Source of the DNA: Rhodocyclaceae bacterium
GTDB lineage: Bacteria; Pseudomonadota; Gammaproteobacteria; Burkholderiales; Rhodocyclaceae
Assembly (NCBI GenBank): GCA_016791115.1
Contig: JAEUNL010000031.1
Location: 1-51,801, forward strand
DNA length: 51,801 nucleotides
Direction of reading: 5' to 3'
This document shows positions 1 through 7,087 of this stretch, piece after piece. The notes under the pieces were generated by a model. The model saw nothing but the letters and a program-made list of their open reading frames with translations, did no database searches and had not been told where the DNA came from. A program made the position numbers and the translations under genes. Positions within the stretch are counted from its first letter, which is position 1. Each line of letters opens with the position of its first letter.

Positions 1-412
1 AGATCGCGCAGCTAAGGCGCGACCTCGCACGGCCGCGCCGCGCCGGCGCAGCGCGCCCCTGGTACGCCGCACGGCGCAACGCCCCCGTCGCGGCAAGCTA
101 TCCGGCAAAGCCCCTGCCATCGACCTGAAACCCGCATGGAATGGCGCTCGCAGCCCGGCATGCCCGGCGAGCGCCATCCAATGCGCCTCGCAGACATGGC
201 AACCCGCAGCGCGCCTGTCCATGCGGCTTGCGGGGCGGTATTACGGCGAGAAAATCGGTGAATCGGGAAACGGCGCGGCACAGCCTGCCGTGCCGCCGGT
301 CGTCGATTGGCTCACCCGTGCTGCGCAGTTCGCTTGAAATCAATTCGAGCCTGGCCCGTTATTCCCGCATCATCAGTTTCCTTGCTTTCCGGGGGAGTCC
401 ATATACGAGGGG
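1..412. other. Non-coding stretch with one 98-bp repeat
   Basis: No convincing gene is visible here. The open frames on both strands are short, overlap each other and lie on the palindromic repeat at 129-226. The stretch ends where the stop codon of the next minus-strand gene sits inside a GCCTAAC-type site. Confidence 0.6.
129..226 (+). repeat. 98-bp inverted-end repeat, copy 1
   Basis: The ends are a perfect 9-bp inverted pair: CCGCATGGA at 132-140 and TCCATGCGG at 218-226. Inside is a perfect 11-bp hairpin, ATGGCGCTCGC (141-151) with GCGAGCGCCAT (167-177). Seven more copies of exactly the same length occur in the window, at 3489, 22889, 27213, 36083, 41215, 42994 and 50806. No transposase gene is attached. 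It could be a REP/MITE-like element or a structured RNA. Confidence 0.8.
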
Positions 413-418
413 TTAGGC
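412..418 (-). other. Integron attC-like inner site (GCCTAAC)
   Basis: Read on the minus strand the bases are GCCTAAC, matching the RYYYAAC side of an integron attC site. The TAA stop of the ASCH-domain gene lies inside it, as is usual for gene cassettes. No matching GTTRRRY partner is seen further downstream, so the attC would be truncated. This is an inference from the motif and its position. Confidence 0.4.
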
Positions 419-1225
419 CTCGCCGGATTGCACAGCTAGGGCTTGAACTGCATATTCGTCAAGCGTGACGAATATAACGCCGCCCCGATGGTGATACGGA
501 ATCGGACTTGCAAGTCGCTTTACGTTAGCCAGCACCCAGGCATATTTATAGTCTTGAACCTCTGGCGTCGCGAGTCTCGCAGGAGTTATTCCATGAAAAT
601 GCACTGAGCCAAGCAGTTCGCTCGCTGACAGAGGGCCTTTTGAGTCGATAATCTCGGCCGTTCCGTAAATGGTTTTCGAGCCCTTTCGGATCAGCGCAAT
701 CTTGCCGCGAATCTTCGTGTGGTCAGACCTCATTTCCCACGTCTTTTCGCCGAAAAGTATTTTTTCAAGCGGTTCCGGTCGAATAATAAGCCCGCGGGTG
801 CATGCGCCTCCACGTAGGGAGATTGCGTTCGCTCCACTGGCTTTGCCTCCTTGGCGGCCCGTCCCAGTCATGTCCGGAGGATGGACAACTCGAATCTCCA
901 TATCGTGTTCTCCCTCCGCATGCATCCGCGCGCACTCATCGCGAACAGGGATCTCGATCAGTTCCTGTCCGACGCTGCTAAGTCCAGCGTTCAACACAGC
1001 CTTCTTCTCCTCGATGGTCAGTAGAGGCGACCAAACTTTATCGACAAAGTACTGCGTTTCCTTGATCCACTTCGATCCGTCGACGGTCCCATACGCGTCT
1101 ATCGTGATCCCATCTCTCCGCTTCAGGGCTAGAGTTCTTAGGTGAGTCGCCACTAGCTTTCGAAGCTTTTGCTTGGCGCTTTCAAGGTGGTCCGTGAATG
1201 GTTGAGAGCGAAACAGACTAAACAT
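413..1225 (-). CDS. ASCH-domain protein of unknown function
   Basis: A protein of 270 residues if started at the ATG that gives MFSLFRSQ; longer frames run back into insertion-sequence DNA and were not used. The C-terminal third (from about TRGLIIRPEP) has the layout of an ASCH domain: a lysine in EKILFGEKTWEMR, then RGKIALI and YGTAEII strands, and a late YAWVLANV segment. ASCH domains are thought to bind RNA or nucleotides. The N-terminal 150 residues are not recognised. Its GC content is clearly lower than the flanking chromosome, and it is bounded by GCCTAAC (412-418) and GTTAGAC (1279-1285, minus), so it may be a captured integron cassette. Its actual job cannot be told from the sequence. 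Confidence 0.65.
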   Translation of the reverse strand: MFSLFRSQPFTDHLESAKQKLRKLVATHLRTLALKRRDGITIDAYGTVDGSKWIKETQYFVDKVWSPLLTIEEKKAVLNAGLSSVGQELIEIPVRDECARMHAEGEHDMEIRVVHPPDMTGTGRQGGKASGANAISLRGGACTRGLIIRPEPLEKILFGEKTWEMRSDHTKIRGKIALIRKGSKTIYGTAEIIDSKGPLSASELLGSVHFHGITPARLATPEVQDYKYAWVLANVKRLASPIPYHHRGGVIFVTLDEYAVQALAVQSGEA

Positions 1226-1278
1226 TGAGTGTGGCCGGCCGTTTTGTGCGGAAAGGGTGTAGTGGAATAAATTGCGAG

Positions 1279-1285
1279 GTCTAAC
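1279..1285 (-). other. Integron-type core site (GTTAGAC)
   Basis: On the minus strand this reads GTTAGAC, fitting the GTTRRRY recombination core of attC sites. It lies 54 bases before the ATG of the ASCH gene, in the direction expected for the start of a cassette. Insertion-sequence DNA begins immediately beyond it. Confidence 0.4.
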
Positions 1286-1440
1286 GAATGAAAGGGACTT
1301 CCCCGTCCCGAGGTTGCGGCGGAAGCCGCGGTCGGCAACGAGTGCCATGATGGAGTTTCCACACCTCATCAGAACCACGAAAGGGGAAGTCCATGCGCAT
1401 CGTAACGGTAGGAATCGATCTGGCCAAGAACGTGTTTAGT
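1286..1440 (+). mobile_element. Left-end remnant of an IS110/IS1111-family element
   Basis: This short block runs from the attC-like core at 1285 through a structured leader into the first codons of a transposase. The leader contains a perfect 10-bp inverted pair, GGACTTCCCC (1295-1304) with GGGGAAGTCC (1383-1392); the second arm overlaps the transposase ribosome-binding site. IS1111-type elements carry subterminal inverted repeats, and one subgroup is known to insert into attC sites. The rest of the element is missing from the window. The outer boundary is approximate. Confidence 0.5.
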
Positions 1441-1869
1441 AAAATGGTAGTAAAATGGGGACAGACCACGATTTCTCACTTTTTCCGCCTGACCGCCCCG
1501 AAGGGCGGGAAAAACAATTGTGGTCCGTCTCCGGTTTTCGATGACGAGCGCCATGGCGCAAGCCGCGACAAGCAGCAGCCCCCCGCGCACCTCGATCTGC
1601 GTGACCTTGTTCTCCTCAGACACGCGGTAGGTACTCCACGAGCGCCCGACCTGCGACGCGACGATGTAAATCTGGCTCCGATAGCCCCTCGTGTCGCTCG
1701 ACACGGAACGGTAGGTCACCGGCACGTACGGCCCCGCGCCGATGCCAGCCAGCCTCGCCGCCGCGACAGGCCAGGGATCGACCGTGCCGGCAACAACGCA
1801 GGCCAGATAAGCGAAGACGATCGCCGACCAAAGGAACTTTGGACTGGAAGACGGAAGACGCGGATTCAT
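1369..1869 (-). CDS. Small two-span membrane protein with overrun 3' end
   Basis: Not recognised. Read from MNPRLPSS it has a membrane span near residues 10-30 (WSAIVFAYLACVVAG), about 65 residues with several tyrosines and serines, and a second span (LLLVAACAMALVI) followed by ENRRR. The last 50 or so codons are translated from the GTGGTC repeat and the IS110 remnant, so the original stop codon has probably been lost and the present stop at 1369 is accidental. The start is uncertain: no good ribosome-binding site is seen, and a GTG seven codons further up (1890) is also possible. Confidence 0.4.
   Translation of the reverse strand: MNPRLPSSSPKFLWSAIVFAYLACVVAGTVDPWPVAAARLAGIGAGPYVPVTYRSVSSDTRGYRSQIYIVASQVGRSWSTYRVSEENKVTQIEVRGGLLLVAACAMALVIENRRRTTIVFPALRGGQAEKVRNRGLSPFYYHFTKHVLGQIDSYRYDAHGLPLSWF
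1393..1438 (+). pseudogene. Truncated IS110-family transposase (N-terminus only)
   Basis: The first 15 codons read MRIVTVGIDLAKNVF, the conserved start of IS110/IS1111 transposases, including the first acidic residue (GIDLAK) of the DEDD RuvC-like site. The similarity stops there and runs into GTGGTC-type repeat sequence, so the gene is inactive. The AAGGGGAAG upstream is a good ribosome-binding site, which shows this was once a real start. Confidence 0.75.
1507..1540 (+). repeat. GTGGTCCGTCCCC-type repeat, copy A
   Basis: A 31-base word beginning GGGAAAAACAATTGTGGTCC recurs at 2051-2083 with one change. An inverted shorter copy (GGGGACAGACCACG) lies at about 1457-1470 and another partial copy at 2029-2053. 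These flank the small membrane-protein gene, whose 3' end they overwrite. Confidence 0.7.
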
Positions 1870-2028
1870 CGGAGGAACAACGACAGACACCGATCGCCGC
1901 GCGACGCGAAGTGTGGAACCCTCAATCCAAAGGCGGCCGAATTGATCATCACGTTTGCTCGGGCATCCGGCAATGAAACCGTTCGGGCCTGGGCCGTTCT
2001 TCTTCGTTTAACTGAAACAAAAAGGAAA

Positions 2029-2083
2029 CCGTGGTCCGTCCCCGGTTTTCGGGAAAAACAATTGTGGTCCGTCCCCGGTTTTT
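2029..2083 (+). repeat. GTGGTCCGTCCCC-type repeats, copies B and C
   Basis: There are two tandem copies. The first is GTGGTCCGTCCCCGGTTTTC from 2031; the second runs from GGGAAAAACAATTG at 2051 to 2083 and nearly duplicates the word at 1507. They lie between an attC-like half-site (2149) and a GTTTAAC site (2006-2012), so they may have been inserted into a recombination site. Confidence 0.7.
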
Positions 2084-2105
2084 GCACGGTTTTTGCACGC
2101 GGAGG

Positions 2106-2155
2106 GGACCTGCAAGCGCAGCTTGCAGGCGGTCCGGTTGATCGATGGGTTAGCC
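2106..2155 (-). other. Partial integron attC-like site
   Basis: On the minus strand GGCTAAC holds the TAA stop of the adjacent gene. It is followed by an imperfect stem with unpaired bases: GGAC-CTGCAAG (2106-2116) pairs with CTTGCAG-gcg-GTCC (2122-2135), leaving three bases bulged. Stop codons inside TAAC and stems with extrahelical bases are typical of attC sites. The far arm appears to be replaced by GTGGTC repeats. Confidence 0.35.
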
Positions 2156-2692
2156 GGCATTTCGGGTCTTGGCGCGAGCACGAATCGTTGAACGCAGCGT
2201 GGAAGCAAGCCGACTTTCAAAAACAACCCCCACCGATGTGTAGATCCTGACTTTCGCAAACAGGAGACTCCACCAAAGAGGCCGATCAAGCACCTTGGTG
2301 CTGAACTCCTTTATCCACCCTGCTCCCTCTGTCAACGGGAAGTAGAACACGGCCTCCTCTCCATCGACCAACTTGCATGGCATGCGGGTTGAGACCTTAT
2401 CGTCGTAGGAAGGGGTTTGATCGGCGAACCGCTTCTTGAATAGGCCAATACGCCACCCAATTCCTGTGATCCGAGCTTCGCGACGTCCATGGTTTGTGAC
2501 GCGCACGCTCAGATATTCTGGCCATGGAGGTGTGCCCACTGAGGAGACAAGGACGCTGTGTTGTGCAGTGACCTTCAGATTCAATCGTCGATCTTGGCCG
2601 GCCAGATACAGCGCAACGGCGACTGCTCCAAAGGAGCCAAGCCCGGAAACCCAGTCTGCGACCGATCCCCATTTAATCTCGCAAAGGGCCAT
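2150..2692 (-). CDS. Membrane-anchored protein of unknown function
   Basis: A 180-residue protein, not recognised by family. Residues about 11-30 (ADWVSGLGSFGAVAVALYLAG) form one hydrophobic span. The rest is a soluble region with beta-strand-like stretches (EYLSVRVTNHGRREARITGIGWRI) resembling small accessory-gene proteins that are held by one N-terminal span. The ATG lies 8 bases after a GTTAGCC core (2701-2707, minus), and the TAA stop lies in GGCTAACCC. One gene therefore exactly fills a 560-bp cassette-like unit. GC is low compared with the nir genes. Confidence 0.6.
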   Translation of the reverse strand: MALCEIKWGSVADWVSGLGSFGAVAVALYLAGQDRRLNLKVTAQHSVLVSSVGTPPWPEYLSVRVTNHGRREARITGIGWRIGLFKKRFADQTPSYDDKVSTRMPCKLVDGEEAVFYFPLTEGAGWIKEFSTKVLDRPLWWSLLFAKVRIYTSVGVVFESRLASTLRSTIRARAKTRNAG

Positions 2693-2700
2693 GTTGTGAA

Positions 2701-2785
2701 GGCTAACGTGCTGACTGGCGCTGCGCGGCTTTATTGGGCAGCGTCCAGCGACCGAAGGGAGCGAGGTCGACCGCCGGGCTATGCC
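2701..2785 (-). other. Integron attC-like site between two accessory genes
   Basis: This 85-bp interval separates two minus-strand genes. It ends in GTTAGCC on the minus strand (GGCTAAC on plus, 2701-2707). It contains a stem, CTGGCGCTGC (2715-2724) with GCAGCG-t-CCAG (2738-2748), carrying a single bulged base as in attC. The opposite end (GGGCTATGCC, 2776-2785) is a poor match to GCCTAAC, so the site is degenerate or the call is wrong. Confidence 0.4.
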
Positions 2786-3166
2786 TCATGCGTCAAGATG
2801 CTTAAGAATTTCTTTTGCTTTGCGTTTGCAGTATGGCTCGGACTGAGGGTCTCCATCCATGACAACGCGGAAACGCTTGAACCCGTGTTTGGTTAGTAAC
2901 TTTTCAGTTGCTAATAGTTGGGACGGCGATTCAGTATCCGGACGAGCTGCAAGAACCAACAAATCGAAGTGGGCATGACGCTGAATCTTGTCTTTTCCTT
3001 CGCTGCGTGACTCCTCAAGACTCTGGGACAGAATGCAACCCGACTTCCCTTTGCGGTGAAAAAGCCGCTGGCGGAGTGAAAGCCCAAGCAGGGGCTTTAG
3101 GTACGCATTAATGACACGACTTTTTCCAGTGAAATGACTGCCGACAACGATAACTGCGATCTTCAT
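2786..3166 (-). CDS. Small P-loop NTPase-like protein
   Basis: From MKIAVIVVG the protein has 126 residues. It opens with a beta strand and a Walker A motif, GSHFTGKS, at about residues 8-15, so nucleotide binding is likely. The middle (FDLLVLAARPDTES) could supply a Walker B-like strand. The rest is not recognised. A longer frame starts eight codons upstream but lacks support. It is followed by a possible attC site and the membrane-anchored gene, and shares their lower GC. It is possibly a small kinase or GTPase-like accessory protein; the substrate is unknown. Confidence 0.55.
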   Translation of the reverse strand: MKIAVIVVGSHFTGKSRVINAYLKPLLGLSLRQRLFHRKGKSGCILSQSLEESRSEGKDKIQRHAHFDLLVLAARPDTESPSQLLATEKLLTKHGFKRFRVVMDGDPQSEPYCKRKAKEILKHLDA

Positions 3167-3488
3167 TGGGATTTCCTTAGAGAGGCACAACGTGATGTGT
3201 CGCGCCTAAAACCGTCGGAAAGCTTTCCGTCACTGAGATGGATAACACGACAGACAGGGGTGCAATTTCTCATTGCATCAGGCCCTTGGCAAAATTTAGG
3301 GGAACCTAAAAGGCAAATACGCATGATGCCAAAGGCGTCGCGTAATGCGCAATCGATATCGGCGTCCGCCATCGGCTGAGCGTATTGCCGCTTCCGTTTG
3401 CCGAGTCCGTACCGCCGGATCGCGGCTGTTCGCGCGATGCGGCCTCCTGCCGTATCTTCCCGTCGTCGTCTGAATCGAGCATCGACAG

Positions 3489-3586
3489 AACCCGCATGGA
3501 CTGGCGCTCACAGGCTGGTATACCCTGCGAGCGCCACCAGATGTGCCTATCGGGCCTGCCAGAATGCCGAGCGCCTATCCATGCGG
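3489..3586 (+). repeat. 98-bp inverted-end repeat, copy 2
   Basis: It aligns without gaps to copy 1. Ends CCGCATGGA and TCCATGCGG are kept. The inner hairpin is TGGCGCTC (3502-3509) with GAGCGCCA (3529-3536), and its loop contains the palindrome GGTATACC where copy 1 has GGCATGCC. The paired positions are kept although the loop differs. Confidence 0.8.
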
Positions 3587-3866
3587 GTCGCAGGGCAGCG
3601 ATTCAGAGAAAAACTGGCACATTCAACAGAAGGTGCGACGCGCACCGGCCGTTCCCGTGTGAGCCGCCGAGCAGCGCAGATCTGTCGGGGGATGTCGGCG
3701 AGCACTGTCTGAGCGAAGCGTAGCGGAGCGAGTTGCGCAGCCGCCCGACAGGTCGAGCAGCGCAGGGAAGTTCGCGCGCAGCGCGAACCGGCGAACCCGG
3801 GTCGCCTTTTGGTTCCGGCATAACGCGCTTCGCGCATTAGCCTCCACCGCAACTTCGTTGTCTTTG
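3587..3866. repeat. Probable dispersed non-coding repeat block
   Basis: A GC-rich block with short repeated words such as AGCGAAGCG, TAGCGGAGCGAG and GCGCAGCGCG. It is open in several frames on both strands but has no ribosome-binding site or consistent codon pattern. I recall similar blocks being annotated as spurious small ORFs in other proteobacteria, but cannot confirm that here. Confidence 0.35.
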
Positions 3867-3869
3867 GTT

Positions 3870-3897
3870 ACTTTCTTTTGGCGAAGCAAAAGAAAGT
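3870..3897. terminator. Perfect 11-bp hairpin with A/T-rich arms
   Basis: ACTTTCTTTTG (3870-3880) pairs perfectly with CAAAAGAAAGT (3887-3897) around GCGAAG. The arms are rich in A and T, unlike the surroundings. It lies downstream of the nirJ-nirN transcript and could act as a terminator in either direction, or be part of the repeat block beside it. Confidence 0.45.
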
Positions 3898-3983
3898 GAC
3901 TTGCCGCCGGGCAACCCCCGGCGCGGCGATGACATCACAACAGCCGATCGATGAATCCGATACGGGCTGGGAGACGCACAGTC

Positions 3984-4010
3984 GTTGGGCTTCGCGTTGC
4001 CCAGCCCAAC
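3984..4010 (-). terminator. Possible hairpin after nirN
   Basis: GTTGGGCT (3984-3991) pairs with AGCCCAAC (4003-4010) around an 11-base loop, 88 bases beyond the nirN stop. There is no T-run, so a role in termination is only possible. Confidence 0.25.
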
Positions 4011-4097
4011 CTGCAAGCTGCACTCAGCACGAACGGATTGAAGGTGCCTCGACGCCGCCGCCCCGAGCCCGGCACGAACCGAGCCCCGCCCGCCCCC

Positions 4098-5675
4098 TCA
4101 GTGACTGGTGCCTTCCGAGCGATTGATCTTGTTGTACAGGTTGTACTTGCCAACCGGCTTGCTGGCGGGAATGCGCTTCACCTCCTTGAAGGTCTGCGCG
4201 TCGTAGACGATGATCGCGCCGTCCATCTCCCACAGGCTGGCGAGCGCGTACTTGCCGTCGCGCGTGAACTCGATGTGCGCGAGCGTCTTGCCGGGTGCGG
4301 CCTTCAGCTCGGCCACGCGTTCCAGCGTGAGCTTGTCGATCACCTGCAGCGTGTCCTTGTTGGGGCTCATCATCGAATCGACCCAGGCGTAGCGCGAATT
4401 CTCGTGGCTGCGCATGAAGAAGCCGGGGCCGAGCGTGGGAATCTGTTTGATGGTCTTCCAGTCCTTCATGTCGATCACGCTGACCACGCCTTCCTTGAGG
4501 TTGGGCGTGGCCATGACGGTGCGGCCTTCGTGGGTGAACGTGATGCCCGAGCCGAGGTGCGGCATGCCGGGCAGGTCGAGCGTGGCGGTCTTCTTGCGCA
4601 CGTCGAGGTTGACCACCTGGCCCTGGCCGCCCTGCCCGTCCTTGCCGCGGCTGGCGCCCATGACTTCGGAATAGTCGGCGGTGAAGAAGAAGTCGTCCAG
4701 CACGTCGGCGAGCACCGTGCGCCGCGGGTTGAGGTAGCCCTTGGCGAAGGCGCCTTCCTTGTACTGGTAGTCGTGCACCATGCCGACGGCGATGTCTTCG
4801 GCAGCGGGGTCGTAGCTGATCTCCCACACCTCGGGGATGTCCTTCATGGCGGCGACGAAGCTCTTGCGCGGCGCGGCGTCGTAGATGGCCGAGACGCGCG
4901 AGGTGGCGTCGCCCTTGGCGCTTTTCGCCGGCAGCACCTTGAGCAGGTTGAGGTCGGCGTCGAGCAGCACGATGTCGTTGGGCAGGTAGTTGGCGACGGC
5001 GACCACCTTGCCGTCGGACGACACGGCGAGGTTGCGCGCATTGATGCCGGCGCGCACTTCGGCCACGGTCTTGAGGTTCCAGATGTCGAACTTGCTTACC
5101 CAGCCGTCGCGCGAGCAGAAGAACACGTAGCGCCCGTCGGGCGTGAACTTGGGCCCGCCGTGCAGCGCGTAGCGCGAGGGAAAGCGGTGGATGCGTTCGA
5201 GCTTGTCGCCGTCGAGAATGCTGACGTGGTGATCGCCGGTCTCGACCACGATGAAGAGGTTCATCATGTCGGCGACGAACACCGGGCCGTCCTTGAGATC
5301 GGCCTTGCGCACGTGTTCGATGCGCGAGGCGCGGATCTGCGCCTCGTCCCACGACGGCTTTGGCGTGACCGGCGAGTAGATCCAGTCGGCGATTTTCTGG
5401 ATGTCTTCGGCGGCGATGCGATCGCCGAAGCCGGCCATCTGCGTGGCCGGGCGGCCTTCGCGAATCACTTTCAGCGCCTCGGGCTTGCGCAGGCGCTCGA
5501 GGTTCTCGGGCAGCAGCGCCGGGCCGGTGCCGCCGAGCCTGTCGGCACCGTGGCAGGCGGCGCACTGCTCGCGATAGAGCTGCGCCGGCTCGGCGGCGAA
5601 CGCCGGCAGGCATGCCGCGAGCAAGGCGCCCGCGAGCAGGACGATGGCTGACCGCACGCGACGCTCAGCGCGCAA
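4098..5675 (-). CDS. nirN: NirN, dihydro-heme d1 dehydrogenase
   Basis: A 525-residue NirS-like periplasmic cytochrome. NirN carries out the last step of heme d1 synthesis, oxidising the propionate side chain of dihydro-heme d1, and hands heme d1 on towards NirS. An N-terminal signal (LLAGALLAACLPAFA) is followed by a class I cytochrome domain with CAACH at residues 38-42, then an eight-bladed propeller resembling NirS and NirF. The start is unusual: a TTG that overlaps the stop of the small ORF before it by 11 bases; a GTG six codons later (5657) is an alternative. It is the last gene of the nirJ unit, coupled through that small ORF. The family call rests on the cytochrome plus d1-type propeller and the context; the TTG start is less certain. 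Confidence 0.9.
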   Translation of the reverse strand: MRAERRVRSAIVLLAGALLAACLPAFAAEPAQLYREQCAACHGADRLGGTGPALLPENLERLRKPEALKVIREGRPATQMAGFGDRIAAEDIQKIADWIYSPVTPKPSWDEAQIRASRIEHVRKADLKDGPVFVADMMNLFIVVETGDHHVSILDGDKLERIHRFPSRYALHGGPKFTPDGRYVFFCSRDGWVSKFDIWNLKTVAEVRAGINARNLAVSSDGKVVAVANYLPNDIVLLDADLNLLKVLPAKSAKGDATSRVSAIYDAAPRKSFVAAMKDIPEVWEISYDPAAEDIAVGMVHDYQYKEGAFAKGYLNPRRTVLADVLDDFFFTADYSEVMGASRGKDGQGGQGQVVNLDVRKKTATLDLPGMPHLGSGITFTHEGRTVMATPNLKEGVVSVIDMKDWKTIKQIPTLGPGFFMRSHENSRYAWVDSMMSPNKDTLQVIDKLTLERVAELKAAPGKTLAHIEFTRDGKYALASLWEMDGAIIVYDAQTFKEVKRIPASKPVGKYNLYNKINRSEGTSH

Positions 5676-5775
5676 TGACGGCCGCCGCGGCGGCCTGCGG
5701 CTGCGCCTGGGCCGAACCCCACGCCGCCGCGAGACAGACCATGACCAGAACCGCGGTGTGAATCAGGACTTTCAT
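5665..5775 (-). CDS. Small exported peptide between nirJ and nirN
   Basis: A 36-codon frame. Its ATG overlaps the nirJ stop (ATGA), has AGGGAGAG about five bases upstream, and ends inside the first codons of nirN. The peptide starts MKVLIHTAVLVMVCLAAAW and continues GSAQAQPQAAAAAVIAR, so it is a clear signal peptide with an AQA-type cleavage site and only about a dozen residues beyond. Its position predicts tight translational coupling of nirJ to nirN. It may be a tiny periplasmic peptide, the left-over signal of a lost cytochrome gene, or a leader whose only role is to bring ribosomes to the weak TTG start of nirN. No function is recognised. Confidence 0.6.
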   Translation of the reverse strand: MKVLIHTAVLVMVCLAAAWGSAQAQPQAAAAAVIAR

Positions 5776-7037
5776 GCTGCTCTCCCTTGAACCAGACGTA
5801 TCCACGGCTTGAGCGTCACGCGCTCGCCACCGGGCTCGATGCCGATTTCCTCGTCATCCAGGTAGCAACCCGGATCTTCCTGCCACACATCGCCGGTGAC
5901 CTGCTCGGCGCGCACGCGCGAGCTGCCGTTGCAGATTTCGGCATGGCGGCACTTGCCGCAGCGGCCCTTGAGCGGGCGCGGCCAGGTGCGCAGGCCGGCG
6001 AGCAGCGCGTCGTCCGGGTCGGACCAGATGGCGGAGAACGGCCGCTCGCGCACGTTGCCCAGCGCGTGGTGCCACCACATGGTGTCCGGATGGACGTTGC
6101 CGAGGTTGTCGATGTTGGCGACGTTGATGCCCGAGGCATTGCCGCCCCATTGCCGCAGCTTGGCGCGCATCGCCTCGACATGCTCGGGGAAGTTGCGAAA
6201 CACCCATTGCAGGAAGAAGGGGCCGTCGGCATCGTTGTTGCCGGTGGTGAATTCCTTCGCCTCTCCACGCTCGATGCCGGCCCAGCACGTATCGAACAGC
6301 GCGTTCATCGCCGAGCGGGTGAGCTGGTGCCGGGCGTCGTCCTTGCGGTTCTTGTTGCCGCGGCCGGCGTAGTTGAGGTGCGAGAAATAGAAGCGGTCGA
6401 TGCCCTCGCGCTCGACCAGCCGCAGCAGCGCCTCGAAATCGTGGGCGTTGTCCTGCGTCATGGTGTAGCGCACGCCGACCTTGAGGCCGAGGTCGCGGCA
6501 CAGGCGGATGCCGGCGAGCGATGCATCGAAGGCGCCCTGCTTGCGGCGGAAGCGGTCGTGGGTTTCGCCCATGCCGTCGAGGCTCACGCCGACGTAGTCG
6601 AAGTCGATCGCGGCGATGCGCTCGATATTGGATGCGTCGATCAGCGTGCCGTTGCTCGAGAGTGCGGTGTAGAAACCGAGATCCTTGGCGCGCCGGGCGA
6701 TGTCGAAGATGTCGGGCCGCAGGAGCGGCTCGCCGCCGGACAGGATCAGCACCGGCACGCGGAAGCGCTTGAGGTCGTCCATCACCGCGAATGCTTCGGA
6801 CGTCGACAATTCGCCCGCGAAGTCGGTGTCGGCCGAAATCGAGTAACAGTGCTTGCAGGTCAGGTTGCAGCGGCGGATCAGGTTCCAGATGACGACCGGC
6901 CCGGGCAGGCGGCGCGGACCGCTCGCCTGCAGGCCGTCGGACGGTGCGATGCCGCTGCGCACGCGCAGCGCGGACTCGCCGCCGCCGGGGGCAACCCGCG
7001 CGTGGAGATCGTGCATGTACTGGGTAATGCGAAACAT
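5772..7037 (-). CDS. nirJ: NirJ, radical SAM heme d1 biosynthesis protein
   Basis: A 421-residue cytoplasmic radical SAM enzyme. It acts on didecarboxysiroheme, removing two propionate side chains on the way to heme d1. The radical SAM cluster motif CNLTCKHC lies at residues 57-64, followed by the SAM-binding GGEPLL motif. The C-terminal cysteines (CGKCRHAEIC, then a later PGC) form a SPASM/Twitch-like second cluster site. The start MFRITQYM was chosen because it begins just after the FNR-type promoter and matches the family; a longer frame has no support. It is the first gene of a unit with the small exported peptide and nirN. Divergent from it lies a GAF/HD-GYP gene. Confidence 0.95.
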   Translation of the reverse strand: MFRITQYMHDLHARVAPGGGESALRVRSGIAPSDGLQASGPRRLPGPVVIWNLIRRCNLTCKHCYSISADTDFAGELSTSEAFAVMDDLKRFRVPVLILSGGEPLLRPDIFDIARRAKDLGFYTALSSNGTLIDASNIERIAAIDFDYVGVSLDGMGETHDRFRRKQGAFDASLAGIRLCRDLGLKVGVRYTMTQDNAHDFEALLRLVEREGIDRFYFSHLNYAGRGNKNRKDDARHQLTRSAMNALFDTCWAGIERGEAKEFTTGNNDADGPFFLQWVFRNFPEHVEAMRAKLRQWGGNASGINVANIDNLGNVHPDTMWWHHALGNVRERPFSAIWSDPDDALLAGLRTWPRPLKGRCGKCRHAEICNGSSRVRAEQVTGDVWQEDPGCYLDDEEIGIEPGGERVTLKPWIRLVQGRAA

Positions 7038-7087
7038 GATTCTGTTCTGCCCCGGTTCGACGCCGGACGGACGGCGCCACGTCGCGA

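Larger units (their letters stand above)
3167..4097. other. Gene-free stretch with repeats between accessory region and nirN
   Basis: No convincing coding region. It holds the second 98-bp repeat (3489-3586), a 280-base GC-rich block with short internal repeats (3587-3866), a perfect hairpin (3870-3897) and a weaker stem (3984-4010). The short frames over 3547-3889 overlap in several phases and look like translations of non-coding DNA. Confidence 0.6.

Noticed and set aside
3163..3372. A 69-codon minus-strand frame before the P-loop gene
   Set aside because: No ribosome-binding site, no domain, and it overlaps the start of the better-supported P-loop gene.
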